A DNA stretch of 64,000 bases. Source: Morella rubra. Its lineage: Eukaryota > Streptophyta > Magnoliopsida > Fagales > Myricaceae. This document shows, in pieces, positions 12,204-24,940 of the stretch; position 1 is the stretch's first letter; every line of letters begins with the position of its first letter. Location: the NCBI GenBank assembly GCA_003952965.2, contig CM025854.1, positions 16,836,039 to 16,900,038 of the forward strand, in the 5' to 3' direction. Position numbers and translations under genes: made by a program. The notes under the pieces were generated by a model. It worked only from the letters and a program-made list of their open reading frames with translations. It did no database searches and was not told where the DNA came from.

Positions 12204-13913
12204 AACAATATCTTTAAGCATATGATTTTAGACAAGCAAACCAATACCTACGACCAACACCGAGTCTTCGATTGAGATGGAAAGACAACCAACTTAAAAA
12301 AGAGTAACACGTTTTTTGCGACACCAAACTTAAATATAAAAAAATGTGGGGTCGTACAATGAAAAGGCAGATCAAGATCCTCTATATATTTTTGTATGGT
12401 CTAATTTGAAAAGTGATAGACACAACATGTGAACTCTACAATATGTAATATTATCTACATCATTATCCCAACTATGTGAGTTTTATTACATTCAATAAAT
12501 ATTGTATTTATCTCACCTTGAATTGAATGGTCTATTCATTCCTATACAAAATTGAAGAAATCCTTAATCTAATAAAAATTCTTCCCTAATATTCATTTTT
12601 ATATCAAAAAAATTTGTATAGCTATATATCTGAAGCCCAATAGTTTGCATCTCTTTAGTCACACGCCTTAGAAATAATTTATTTGGCAGTACTTTGGCTT
12701 CCTTTTAACTGTAACTTGGATTCGCAAATCTGAATGTATAATTCCAGCAAGCAAAAGTCACCTTCATGATCCCTTTTAGTTAGGTACGCTGGGAATAGAT
12801 GGGAATTAATTAATTTGTGGATGCACTTGTATTGAATGCTTAGTTGCTTATATATTATTTTTAAATGATTTTAATATAAATTGCACCAAAAATTAAGCTT
12901 GTTAATCCTTTCTTTCGGATTACACGATTGAAATTGTTTTTTTCTTCGGTACGGAAAAGATGTGTCACATGTATTGAAGGGTAGAGGAAGGAAATGAAAG
13001 GAATCTAGCAAAGCTCTCAAGGAATATGCTATTCAGGACAGGTCTGAAGCATATTCTCTAAAGAGTTGGCCTAATAGTTAAAGGTTGAACTTTTGTAGTT
13101 TGCTCCTTCTAAAATCTCAAGTTCAAAACTCTTGGAGTTATCCTCAAGATTTTTAGCTTGATAATTGTCCAACTTATATGAAACGAGAAGGCTATACGGA
13201 CAGTGAAATTAATCAAGGTATGCAGAAATTAGTCCGGACCCACAGACAAATATATATATCCCAAGCCTGACCAATAAATTCAATATTTAGTCATCCAGTG
13301 CCGGTCTTTAAGGAAATGAAGATTGAAAAATGACCTCAGACTTGGAGAAGAAGTGCTTCCCCTTCAGTGATCCCGCTATTTCTGCACGACCGCTACTGCC
13401 TACCAATGGGGGAAAACACCATTTCAATTCCCACATCGTATTCTGCAAGTTTTAGTTCGGTCAAGAGAAGGTCCGCATTGGTGGGTTAAGACTTCTGACG
13501 CGGTAAGATCTGTCACCACAAGCACATGGATGACAATAATGGGACCTAAAAAATATATATCTAGCAAAATGTGTCTCCAGACATCATCCCTTAACACATC
13601 TCTAAGATCCTCTCAAATGTATTATTTTATCTCTATTCAAAACTTTGTCAAGTTTCAAAAATTGTAGATTTGGTCCTTAAGATATGAAAAAGCTGCTCCT
13701 CCAAAGAAAAGAAAAGTAAACTAATGGACTAAATTTCCAATACTTTTAAAAAAGGATTAGATTTCCCTTAGATCATGTGATTTTTCAATTGCTTTCCCAT
13801 TTCCAAGTTTGCTTGATACATAAGAAATGAAGACCAGGTCCTTCACCGATGAGAAAAGACTGAATGCAAACTATGCAAAGCCAGGTCCTTCGCCGATCAG
13901 ATTTCCCTTCGAT
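12204..13913. other. Intergenic region, no supported gene
   Basis: The stretch is AT-rich with no open frame of interest. The only candidate feature is the weak SINE-like piece near 13070. Confidence 0.4.
13068..13175 (+). repeat. Possible SINE-like fragment
   Basis: TGGCCTAATAGTTAAAGG (near 13071) resembles a pol III A box. AAGTTCAAAACTC (near 13119) resembles a B box. The spacing is slightly long for a tRNA but acceptable for a SINE. No poly(A) tail or target duplication was found. Confidence 0.3.
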
Positions 13914-14375
13914 CACGTTTGGGTTGGTTTTGAAATTTTTTTTAAGAAATTTTGTTGAGATATATTTTTCTAGGTGTATGTAGGAACGGTGGAGTTCATA
14001 AAAATGATGTTTAGAAAGAAAAAAAAATTTAAAATTTATTCTCTTATAAAATGTGAGAGTAAAAAAAATATGTTGTGAGAGAAGTTTTAGTGAGTTTTAA
14101 TAAAAAAAAAAAAAAAAAAAATTTGATTATTTTCATAGAAATTGAGTCTAATGATTAAATAGAAAAGAATTTTAAAATTATATTTTACTTTTTTGTGTAA
14201 ATAAATCATGTTTGGATTGGATAACTTTTTAAAATAAAAAAATATTTCCAATGTCATGAACCAAACATAGCAGTGTTCTAATTGAAGTTTCTCTTTTTTT
14301 TGTTGGTACATACACACAAAAGTCATGAACAAGACACAGAATACCTAGAAAAATATATCTCAACAAATTTTCTTC
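13914..14375. mobile_element. Foldback MITE-like element
   Basis: A 32-bp segment at 13944-13975 (AAGAAATTTTGTTGAGATAT...) recurs inverted at 14343-14374 with 31 of 32 positions matching. A second inverted pair, CGTTTGGGTTGG near 13916 against CCAAACATAGC near 14262, may be older termini or a nested copy. The interior is AT-rich with long A runs and no coding capacity. Non-autonomous hAT-type MITEs fit best, but the exact ends and target duplication are not settled. Confidence 0.6.
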
Positions 14376-14507
14376 CCGCATAATTTCCGGAACCCCCCGC
14401 GCCGCCCCCTCTCCTGTTTGTCGCCCTTAATTGGCTGAATGCCACTTGGTGGCTCACACATCACCCACGTCCGACCTTGGGGGCCATCTTGTATTATCCA
14501 TACATCT

Positions 14508-14672
14508 AACTTCTTTTAATATCCACCTATGAGCTTTAGCTCAGGATGTCACCTCATCCCTTTGGGGGAGGGATGGATCTGGAGTCAAATCCCTCCACCC
14601 CGCAGGCCTAGTCCTGCTGCTTAGATTTCCCTTAAAAAAAAAGAAAAAAAAAAAAAAACTTCTTTTAATATC
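14508..14672 (+). mobile_element. tRNA-derived SINE with perfect 16-bp TSD
   Basis: The body (14524-14656) opens with sequence including AGCTTTAGCTCAGGATG, which holds a pol III A box. It then has a B-box-like GGAGTCAAATCC and ends in an A-rich tail broken by one G. It is flanked by identical 16-bp direct repeats, AACTTCTTTTAATATC, at 14508-14523 and 14657-14672, the mark of target-primed insertion. At about 130 bp it is a short SINE that depends on a LINE for mobility. The perfect duplication points to a fairly recent insertion. Confidence 0.82.
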
Positions 14673-15288
14673 TTCTGACTTCTCACTTACCGACTTCCCG
14701 GCTGTTGCTTTAATGATTTGCAGCAAAGACAACAAGTGAAAAAATATGTTTCCATCCTTGTCCAAAATTTTTTTTTTTCTTTATCTTTCCGAGTAGCATC
14801 CTTGACCAAAGTTTAATTATCATACAATATTGTACTGCCTTTCATTAAAAATTCTGCCACCCAACAAGGTAAAAATCTGTCGACAGCTTCTTGACGGATA
14901 GGACTTTAGAACCTGGATTTTTACTATAGGGCCCCAGGGGGTGACTTTAAGCCGATTCCAGTAATCATTAGTGCCGTAAGAGTTATCCCAGATTCAAGCC
15001 GATCCAAACCCAAGGCCGGCCTTCTTTTTCTACCCTTTTATTATTATTATTAATTTTTTTTTCTTAGTGGCCTTCTTTTCCTCCTAAAATAACAAAAGAA
15101 GTCAGATTCAAACCCAGATTTTTAATAGATTATTTTACCTGTTAAAATGAGTCGGCATCGTCAACACCTTATTTTCGGTGCTGGAGAACAAAATTCTATG
15201 TCAAAATTAATCATGGGCTGAGGATAGTTTTCGTTCCAATGTTCCACAGACAGAACAAAGAAGACAAAAATATCTCTCGGCTTATGTT
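14673..15288. other. Intergenic region, no supported gene
   Basis: Mostly AT-rich sequence with short T runs. No gene or clear element was seen. Confidence 0.4.
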
Positions 15289-15485
15289 GGAGTGTTTGTT
15301 TGCTTAATTTTTTGAGAATCCAAAATTTTCACTGCACTAAACATATTTAACAAACTCCAATAAACTTCACACTTTTACACATACATTTCACACTTTTTTA
15401 CAAATTCCAATAAACTTCAACATTTAAAAAATTCTTAAAATTTTAAAAATATTCTCCAAAATTTCGGTAAACAAATGTCCTCAAA
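15289..15485. mobile_element. Small MITE with imperfect terminal inverted repeats
   Basis: The left end GGAGTGTTTGTTTGC and the inverted right end GAGGACATTTGTTTACCG pair imperfectly over about 30 bp. The interior is made of ACTTCACACTTTTACACAT-like and CTCCAATAAAC-like motifs repeated several times. The element at 21162-21547 has the same end style and interior motifs, so both belong to one non-autonomous, probably hAT-like, family. Confidence 0.5.
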
Positions 15486-16434
15486 ATGTGCTTTTTTTTT
15501 TCTTTGGACTGCTAGTTTTTCTTGCCATAATTTCCAAACAAACAGAGAGAAAAACAAAAATATTTCTTTAGTTATTCTTCATTGGCACGTTTATGAGCAA
15601 TGATGTCTCATGCCAATTAGTGGACGACGACTCACACTGTTATTCCAAGAAAAGGCCCTCCATCAAATCATAATACCATTTACTTGTAGAAAAAGCTCCG
15701 CTTTGACTAATCCTTTAGCAAAGCTACAAAGCCTTGCAGCCTTAGGACCTAAGCACTGAGATTGCTCGTGGGCCTCGTACTGTTTCTGAGCCGAATACTT
15801 CTAAGGAATATGGAGCTTGGATGTGGTTCATGGATACCTTAAACAGGCTACGTGTTAATAGTATTTTGGACCCAGCCCGAGAGGGCTTATCCATCGTCTG
15901 ACTGATAATGTAGTTTCAGTTCATTGGGCCTCGATTGGAAGAGTTTCGAGATGTACCTTCCCACAAAAAGTGAGTACGAAGAAACGAAGTTCATATCCTT
16001 TTCCCATGAATTCCCCTCTCATTTTACGCAAAACTCGAAATTGACTTCCAAAACGTTTGGTTTACAGCTTGGAGGATGCAGTACCCATAGCTGTTCGTGG
16101 GGAATTATGATACTCCTAACTTTTGAGCTACTTTTCAGACTCTTGTGTTAAAGTTTTCTTTTTAATATCTTTAGTAATTGTGTTCTTTTCCTTATTATTT
16201 GCTTTATTTTCTTAATTTGTGCTTTGTTTAGTATTTATCATTTGATTAATTGCTTATATGATTTCTTTTCCTTTAATTTTTAATCTTTGAATTGAGATCA
16301 CTATTTTTAGTGCAAATGCATGTGTTTAAATTATCTAATTGACTTGATTTTATTTCCTCTAATATTTTAAGTAATTATACTCTTTCCTTTAGTTATCTCT
16401 ACAATTGACAGCTTTAATTTAACTGCTATCCCTC
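15486..16434. other. Intergenic region, possible LINE ORF1 scrap
   Basis: At 15760-15835 the plus strand reads TSKEYGAWMW in one frame, like the EYGPW(M/L) motif before the end of plant L1-type ORF1 proteins. It is too short to be secure. The rest, to 16434, is T-rich with no domain seen. Confidence 0.3.
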
Positions 16435-19165
16435 TGTAATCTGAGATATTGGCAGCTCTCAACTCTTTTAGTGCCTCCAAGGCTCCTGGCCTAGATGGAT
16501 TTACCCCACTGTTCTTCCAACACTATTGGGCTATCATAAAGGCAGAATTAGTCTCCTCCATTCAATCTTTTTTCTCAATGGTCTTCTCCCAGCAGGTACC
16601 AAACAAAGATTTATAACCTTAATCCCAAAATCTGATTCTGCTGACACAGTATCCCAATTCCTCCCAATTAGTCTTTGTAACACCACTTACAAGATTATCT
16701 CAAAAATTTTAGCCAACAGAATTCAGCCTTTCCTCAATGATATGATCTCTCCTCATCAATATGCCTTTATCAAAGGTCGTCTGATTCAAGAGAACTCAAT
16801 AATGGCTTTTGAAGCACTTCACTCTATTAAAAAAAAAAAAGTGGTCGAGGTGGTACTATGGCTTTCAAAGCAGACATGGAAAAAGCTTTTGATAAGATGG
16901 AATGGGACCTTATTCTTTGTGCTCTTTCTAACTTTGGCTTTCTCCCTATTTTTTGTTAATTGGATCCACTCTTGTCTCTCCTCATCCACTTTCTCTATCC
17001 TTCTTAATGGAAGCCCATATGGTTATTTCGCCTCTTCTAGAGGGCTTAGACGGGGGACCTCTTTCCCCTTTTCTTTTCATTATTGGAATGGAAGTTCTCT
17101 CTCGACTTCTTCTCCGTGAAGAAAGTCGAAAAAACTTGAAAGGTTTAAAATTGGGAGTTCATGGTTCTCCTTTTTCTCATCTCATTTCGCTGATGACCTC
17201 CTAATTTTTGGGAAAGCTACCTCTCATGAAGCTAGATACATTCTTCGGTGTTTAACGAAATTTATGTCTTGGTCTGGTCAAACTACAAATTCTGCTAAAT
17301 CCACTCTTTTTTTCTGCCCAAACACTTTTGGGGATAATAGAAGATCCATCAAAGATATCTTTGGTCTCCACACATCCTCTTTTTGTTCTAAACACCTTGG
17401 TCTCCCTATGTTTTTTTATTAGGAAAAAAATTGACTCTTTCAAGTTAATTACTTTGAGAGTCAACCAAAAAATAGCTTCTTGGAAAATGAAACTCCTCTC
17501 TCAAGCTGCCAGATCTCAATTGGTAATTTTAGTTGCAGTGGCCATCCCTACTTACTCTATGAATGTTTTCCAATTGCCAAAAACCCTTTGCAAAGATCTA
17601 TCAAGATCTTTTAAAAAACTTCTGGTGGGGTTTTCCTAGTCATAAAGCTCATAACTTAACTCTGAAAAATTGGTCTTCCATCTGTTGTCCTAAAGCTATG
17701 GGTGGTCTAGGTTTTAGAAAGTCCAAGTTGATAAATGACTCTCTCCTGGCCAAAATCAGTTGGTGCCTTTTGGCTAATCCGCACACCTTATGGGCTTCGG
17801 TTCTAAAAGGAAAGTATTTCCCTCACTCGTCATTTCTGGAATCTTCTCCATCATCGGGTAGTTCTTAGTTATGGAAAGGTTTATTGAATACTAAATCTAC
17901 CCTAGCCTTGGGTATGTGCATGCAAATTCACTCAGGAGCCACTACAAAAATATGGTCGGACCCCTAGATCCCAGCCCTTGCTGATTTTAAACCCATCTCA
18001 ATAGATCCTATTGCCAATACAGATCTCAATATTACAGTGGACAGACTCTTTAATGACTCTTCAAAAAAGGATAGAATTTAGCATTGCTTATAGATATGTT
18101 TAACCCTACTATTATCCAAGCCATACTCCAACTCAAACTTACCCCTTCCATCCTCCCTGATCGTCTCCTCTGGTTACCTGATTCAAAATGAAATTTCATT
18201 GTTAGCTCTACATACAGACTTCTGGACGACTCCTCTCCGGATGATAATAGTTTTTTCACTACTGCTGATTGGAAAAATCTATGGAGTTTAAAGGTTCATT
18301 GCAGGTTAAAGCTCTTACTCTGGAAGCTCAATTGGAACATTATGCCCACTTCAGCAAGGATTCAACAGCAACTCCCTAACCCCTTAACGCACAGCTCCTC
18401 TTGTTTACTCTGCAATGAAGACACAGAAACTATTACTCATCTGTTTTTACACTGTCCAATAGCAAAAGCAGTTTAGAATCAGAGCCCCTGGCCTCATCAC
18501 TCAATTCGGTTTGCCTCCATTTCCCTTCATCAATGGATCAAGATGATATTAAACCCCAAAGCTCTCTTTAAAATCTCTTCCTCAGAAGCTCATCGATTTC
18601 AGCTATTCTTTCTAGTTGCATGCAATTCCATTTGGCAGATCAGAAACAAGAAATGGTCAGAAAACTTAAATCTCCCTCTTCATAAGGTAATTGAGCAAAT
18701 CTATTTTACCTTTGCAGAACATCAATTGGCATGGTCTTCTCTTTGATCTCAAAAATAGCAAGTACAAGCATCTCTGAAGTCGTCTCCTGATAATTGCTAT
18801 AAAGCTCAATTTGATGCAGCAGTAAGGGTGGACAGATCTGCAGTCACGCTACTCATTTGAAATCCTTCCAACAAACTCATTTTCGCTGGGTCAAAACTTC
18901 TTGAAACCTCTGATCCTCTCCTGGCTAAAGTAGAAGCAGCTCTATTTGCAGCTGATATAACAGCTAATCTGAAGATCTCGAATCTCCTCCTTCAAGGTGA
19001 TTCTCAGATAGTGGTGGATGCTATCTCTTTCCCCTCCAAACCTTCCCTGTGGACTATCTTGAAAACTCTGGAGAAAGCTCATCAAAAATTGGATCAAATG
19101 GGCTTCTGGATGATCTCAAAAATCTCACGAATCCTGAACTCGTTTGATGCAAGAAAGAAAAGCAT
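16435..19165 (+). mobile_element. L1-type LINE, 5'-truncated and decayed (RT, zf-RVT, RNase H)
   Basis: Non-LTR retrotransposon remains on the plus strand. The first part reads SFSASKAPGLDGFTPLFFQ and then QRFITLIPKSD, both reverse-transcriptase blocks. RT blocks follow with NRIQPFLNDMISPHQYAFI and KGRLIQENSI near 16720-16800, then KADMEKAFDKMEWDLI near 16865, GLRRGTSFPFS near 17040, and the catalytic FADD at 17186-17197. After the RT come WASVLKGKYFPHSSFLES (17790-17840) and a zf-RVT region with CLLCNEDTETITHLFLHCP (about 18400-18460). The final part (18800-19160) resembles RNase H of the RVT_3 type (ALFAADITANLK, LLQGDSQIVVDAI). The reading frame shifts several times and there are stop codons, so no intact ORF2 is left. 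The endonuclease domain and ORF1 are missing on the 5' side, and no poly(A) tail is visible on the 3' side. Confidence 0.9.
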
Positions 19166-21161
19166 AGAAGTGGTTTAGGATATGAGAATATGTGCTAAAA
19201 ATGTTTGCATGTTGGAAAACCTTAATTTTTTTATGACTTCTGTGCTAAATAAGGTTATGTGTATATTTGATGTGATCAAGAGATATTGTCAGCCATATCA
19301 GTGGCAAAAGTATGGATTTTTGGGGATAAGAGGCCATGGTTTGGCCATAAATGTTGCTGGATGTTTTGCATATACCATTCCATGCTTTGATGATGCATAT
19401 TTCATGTGTTTGATGCAAAATGATGAAAAATGGAGACTTTGATGATGGTCGAATGGAAAGTATGTATTTTTGATGAAAGGATGGAAAAGTAAGGCCATGG
19501 AAAGGAGGCTAAGAGCTCAAGGATGAAGTTGCAAACTTGTACCTTTAGTAAATGCCATCAAACGCATGTTGATGTTTGGATTGTGAACTTGGCTATTGTT
19601 TACTTTCATTTTATCACAATTTTCTTACAATATGTGTGCTGTGACTTCACTTACATGAGTAAGGTGGGTAGATCATTGATTACAAATATAATTGTTTAAG
19701 ATCCATAACATGTAAAGACTTTATTTGGGGTTTTATCAAGAAAAATGCTCACTGTCCAAAACAACCCTAAGATTCCTTTTGATTTTTTGCATGAAACTTT
19801 CCAGATAGGTTTTATGAATAATCAAGACGTCCTTGTAAAAATTTCAGCCGAAAATGATATAAGAAAATGTCTAAAATGCCCCTGGAGGTCTCTAAGGGCA
19901 GTTTCAGCATTTCTAGTAAAACATTAGGGTAAAACTGTTTGAATGGGAAACTAACTTTATGGCTGCGTAGAGAATGAAAAATAGATGGGGAGCCCCAAAT
20001 TGAGCTCAAACCAAGTAGATTTAAGGGCTCAAATCACAAAGCCATTTAGTGGTCTAAATGGACTTTAGGCCCAATAACCCTAAACAAGCCCAATAACCTT
20101 AAAACCTTAGGGATAGGCCCAATAGAGTCTAATAAGGCCCAAGAGGCCCTCACTCATGGGTTTTAGTGAAGATTTGATATTGATTTATAATTTTCATGAT
20201 TAATTCATTATTAAGTCAAATTAAAAGAAAAGGGTTATTAATTCTTATTCAAAGGAAAAAGGTAAATTAACTTAGAACTCTAAGATAATGTCACTTATTT
20301 GGGAATTTAGCTGAATGCTTGTGATTGAGACAGTATGAGATTTTACCTTTCGAACTTGAATTTATTCAAGCATTTGAATTTCTAATAAGCTGTTGAAGGA
20401 AAAAGAACGTTTCACTAAAGGAAAATTCATCATTTATTTTGTACCATTATGCATGCTTGGTTTTGTATTATGAACGAATAACATATTTATGAAGAATGAT
20501 GACTTAGGGTTCAATGATTGTGTTAATTCTGCAAATGATTGAGTATCAATTATTGCATTCATATCATGAATCATTGAGTGGACCAAGACCAAAAAATGGA
20601 AACTAAATTTACCTGAGGTGTTTTCCGTAATTATGGATGACGGTACCGTTCTCTAAGGAGAGAGTGCAACCTACCGCTATAAAAAAAGGGTGGGCTCCTA
20701 ATGGGGCAAAGTGCCTACTATGAAAGGGTCCTAGTGCAGATGGCACGAGATAAGTCCCAGAGGATAGGAGGGATGCACAACCCAACTTTGGGGGTGAATA
20801 GAGCAGATGACGGAAACATCTCAAATCCAAAGGAATTGATGGGGAATGGGTGCACGACATTTTTGCATTGCATGTGCATCGATTTTTTTTTTTTTTATGT
20901 AATCAATAAAGTATGCGTCTCTCATAAGTTAGCCATATTTGTAGTAGTGGAACCAGGATTTAAATCCAAGGGTGGCAAACTTTAAAGGCAAAATGACAAA
21001 AAAAAAAATCCTTCGTAATGCAAAAATTGTCTTAAAGTTAAAGTTACACTGTCGAAAATTAAAGACTAAAGATTTGACATCGTATTATAGTTTTCACAAT
21101 ATCAAAGATTTGATATCATTATCAAGATTCAAGTTTTAAATGTAGAGATTCAAATTTAAAG
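19166..21161. other. Repeat-like intergenic DNA, no supported gene
   Basis: Several open frames (for example 19182-19442 and 20701-20985) have no recognisable domain. The block 19700-20870 has the look of non-coding LTR-retrotransposon sequence, including AAGCCCAATAACC-type motifs, but I cannot find ends or a second copy. Near 20945 GGAACCAGGATTTAAATCC starts a piece resembling a common plant dispersed repeat. Confidence 0.35.
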
Positions 21162-21547
21162 GCATGTTGGTTTGCAAAATTATTATAGAATACAATAGGA
21201 TTCAACAAAATTTACAAAACAACATCCAAAATCTCAAAAATTCCTACACAAACACCAATACTTTTTACACAATCTTTTACAACTTTTCACACAAACTCCA
21301 ATTCCTTTTCAAAAAAAAAATTATAATAAATATTCTCTCTCCATACTTTTTCAAACTCCAATACTTTTTAATTAAACAATTACATCAATCATTTCTCTTA
21401 CATCTTTTTACAAACTCCAAAAAAATTAAATATCTTTAAAAATTTTCACTAACTTTTACACAAAAACCTATAAAACTCCAATCTACATAAATATTAATTC
21501 TATCAAAATCGTAAAAATCTTACAATTTTTACAAACCGAAACATCCC
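21162..21547. mobile_element. MITE with imperfect terminal inverted repeats
   Basis: The left end GGCATGTTGGTTTGCAAAAT pairs with the inverted right end GGGGATGTTTCGGTTTGTAA. The inside holds many TTTTTACACAA and ACTCCAAT repeats, shared with the element at 15289-15485. The long open frame through it is a by-product of stop-poor repeats and is not a gene. Confidence 0.55.
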
Positions 21548-23664
21548 CTTGCCTAGTTTTGTGCTGTATTTATAAATAGAGACCTTTTAACTTATAATAT
21601 GTATGCACTCATAATACAAAATACAGCCATAGAAGGCTTTCACAGTGGATATAAATATTCTAGATCGAACCACTTAAAAATCTCTTGTCTCTTGTTACTA
21701 TTTCTCTCCCTCTTTATTCTAACATTTTTCTTCTTATGAAACCCAAAAGAAAGACATGATAAGTAATGTTTATGCTGGAATATATTCCACAAATGTATGG
21801 CATAAGTAATATAAACGGGACTGCTGAGTAATGTTTTATCCAAAATCTATATGTAATTTTTCAAATAAATATTATCTTCGCTTCACGTTTATCTATTAAA
21901 AAGTATCAATTATTAGGGAAGATCGACTCTACAACACAATTAATAATCAATCAAAAGCTTGAAGACTCCAAGAGCCCAAGCCGTGCAAGATAAAATGACA
22001 CTGGACTCTTGTTAGCCTGGGGCTAATTGGTGATGGGGCCCAGGCCAACTTATGGAAAAAAAAAAAAAAACACATGTAAAATTTTTTTTTTGGGCAGAGC
22101 AATGGGTGGCGGCCGCCCTGGTTCGCCACCCCCTCCTTTCGCCTCTGCATATTTTTCACATGTCATCTATTGCCATGTTTTATCACGTGCTTTACATTAT
22201 TGCCATGTTCCCCCCTCCCCGACCTTATTGAGTCAGTAGGACTCGCCCCTTTTATTTTTGTTTGCATTTGCCTTTTAATTATTGAGCAAGACAATGTTTT
22301 ACTACAAGATCGAGAATGAGGAGTAGGGGTCAGGGTTTGTTTTGTAACCCTGTAGTTATTTCTTTTATTTTCCTTTGATGACAATGTTTCAAACTGTTTT
22401 TGATCCTTAAAATACGGTTGTATAGGTTAGGTGGGCTATAGGAAGCTCACATTTTTGTATCTTATGCCTATTCTTTTGTAGTCCTCACGTAAGACCCTTT
22501 TGTACCAAACCGTGTTCAGTTAAAGGAAAAGTGTGTATTTCTGTATGTTGATTTCTTTCTACAAGATGCATCAATTTCTTTTAATTTCGCTTTAATCTTT
22601 TTGCGGTACCAATCACTTTTCAACCTAAGTCGTTACTGAGATTTTCCTAAATAAAGTGTAATTATCTCGATGTAATATTTGACGCAATTTCACCTCTTTC
22701 GTTCAAGCTTCTAAACTGATTTTCGATCTTCTAATTTTACCGATTTTTCTTTTAACCAAGAACTAGGGGTGAAAACTAACCCCTCGGCGTAGTTTTCAGC
22801 CCCCACCGTCAGTTGCTGAAAAACAAGGGCTGTCAACTATGCTAAGGTAGAAAGAGACTGGCCGAACCATTGGTAGTCAGCCCGAGAGAGAGAGAGAGAG
22901 AAAGGCGACGGCGACAAGAGGGGAGGCTGTGTCGGTGGCAAGGGAAGTTGGGGGGGGCTAGGCAATCTGAGATGAAAAGGGGGGGATTCGACTGAGGCTC
23001 GGGGAAGCAGAAGGCTGTTATTAGGTAGGGAGACGACGTCGTCTCTTTAGGATTAGAATATTTTAATTAAAAAAATAAACGTAAGTACATCAATACCCTT
23101 GATTCAGTTCGGTTTTAGGAAGGTCTGGGCCGACAGCCGGATCGGGCCTTCCCAAAACCGGCTGAGCCCATTCGGTTTTAGCCCAGTTGGGAACAAGCCT
23201 ACCAAAAACTATTTTTAATCAAGTCTTCAGCTAAGTAAATTCAAAGGCATTTAAGCGATCCTAATAATTTCTATCGTGCGGTATTCTCCGCTTGTATGCA
23301 TGCGATTACTATAGGTCAGCCTAGCTAGGGAGTAAGTATTAGCACAGGAATATTAACATATTTTGTAAATAAGTTTAGCATGTATTTTCATTTCTGGTAG
23401 GAATATTTTTATCAACGAGCTAGGCCGGAGATTAGACATTGTCGGATATGAAACTTGGAGGATGGAAGCTTTTAGTAACCTTCTCCCCTGGCCACGGTGA
23501 CAGTGGAAAAAAGTAAATTAAAAGGGTGGCAATTAAAAAAAACGTGAGGATAACTCCAGATAAGAAACATATGGATCGGCGTAAGATTCTGTGAACGATA
23601 TGGTTGCCCTGCTCCCTAAGGGCACCCCCTATTGATTAAGAGGAACCGACGTTCCAAATTCCAA
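21548..23664. other. Intergenic region, no supported gene
   Basis: A GA microsatellite lies near 22884-22901. At 23100-23200 there is a TTCGGTTTTAG-rich stretch with short inverted partners, like the GGTTCGGTTTT-type repeats found in many plant genomes. No coding sequence was recognised. Confidence 0.4.
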
Positions 23665-24664
23665 NNNNNNNNNNNNNNNNNNNNNNNNNNNNNNNNNNNN
23701 NNNNNNNNNNNNNNNNNNNNNNNNNNNNNNNNNNNNNNNNNNNNNNNNNNNNNNNNNNNNNNNNNNNNNNNNNNNNNNNNNNNNNNNNNNNNNNNNNNNN
23801 NNNNNNNNNNNNNNNNNNNNNNNNNNNNNNNNNNNNNNNNNNNNNNNNNNNNNNNNNNNNNNNNNNNNNNNNNNNNNNNNNNNNNNNNNNNNNNNNNNNN
23901 NNNNNNNNNNNNNNNNNNNNNNNNNNNNNNNNNNNNNNNNNNNNNNNNNNNNNNNNNNNNNNNNNNNNNNNNNNNNNNNNNNNNNNNNNNNNNNNNNNNN
24001 NNNNNNNNNNNNNNNNNNNNNNNNNNNNNNNNNNNNNNNNNNNNNNNNNNNNNNNNNNNNNNNNNNNNNNNNNNNNNNNNNNNNNNNNNNNNNNNNNNNN
24101 NNNNNNNNNNNNNNNNNNNNNNNNNNNNNNNNNNNNNNNNNNNNNNNNNNNNNNNNNNNNNNNNNNNNNNNNNNNNNNNNNNNNNNNNNNNNNNNNNNNN
24201 NNNNNNNNNNNNNNNNNNNNNNNNNNNNNNNNNNNNNNNNNNNNNNNNNNNNNNNNNNNNNNNNNNNNNNNNNNNNNNNNNNNNNNNNNNNNNNNNNNNN
24301 NNNNNNNNNNNNNNNNNNNNNNNNNNNNNNNNNNNNNNNNNNNNNNNNNNNNNNNNNNNNNNNNNNNNNNNNNNNNNNNNNNNNNNNNNNNNNNNNNNNN
24401 NNNNNNNNNNNNNNNNNNNNNNNNNNNNNNNNNNNNNNNNNNNNNNNNNNNNNNNNNNNNNNNNNNNNNNNNNNNNNNNNNNNNNNNNNNNNNNNNNNNN
24501 NNNNNNNNNNNNNNNNNNNNNNNNNNNNNNNNNNNNNNNNNNNNNNNNNNNNNNNNNNNNNNNNNNNNNNNNNNNNNNNNNNNNNNNNNNNNNNNNNNNN
24601 NNNNNNNNNNNNNNNNNNNNNNNNNNNNNNNNNNNNNNNNNNNNNNNNNNNNNNNNNNNNNNNN
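23665..24664. other. Assembly gap, exactly 1000 N
   Basis: The run of N is exactly 1000 long, a round figure that suggests a scaffolding placeholder and not a measured length. Open frames that span it are artefacts. Confidence 0.99.
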
Positions 24665-24940
24665 CAAGGCTGCAACCAAGCATGCCTGAAGACTTCAGCC
24701 AGTAACTCCGGTTCTGTAAAAGAAAACAAAGTGGAGACAAGTATGAAGAAGAATCTGTCCCCGGAAGGATCCGTAATAGAATGAAGAGAAGGAAAAGACT
24801 AACTGAAACCAGAAGGACTTGGGCGGGATGAGCGTAGCTAGTGATGAATTCTATGTGTGTTTTTAACGCTTTTGAAATCCCTTTAAACTTTTTTGAACCA
24901 CGCAGATTCGAGGACGGAGATGTTCTTAGATGGGGGAGAA
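24665..24940 (+). mobile_element. Probable 3' end of an LTR-retrotransposon internal region
   Basis: Immediately left of the LTR-like start at 24941 lies a purine-rich tract, GATGGGGGAGAA (24929-24940), which fits a polypurine tract. Just before it is ATTCGAGGACGGAGATGTTC, like the segment that often follows Pol in plant Ty3/gypsy elements. The rest of the body would lie in or beyond the gap. It is a broken fossil with no recognisable protein left in view. Confidence 0.5.

Noticed and set aside
15750-15900. Possible LINE ORF1 end with EYGAWMW
   Set aside because: The match is one short motif with no neighbouring ORF1 domain, too little for a call of its own.
21164-21439. 91-codon plus-strand open frame
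   Set aside because: It lies within a MITE and consists of low-complexity sequence.
23616-24740. Open frames of about 350-370 codons on both strands
   Set aside because: They run through the 1000 N of the gap and have no real sequence behind them.
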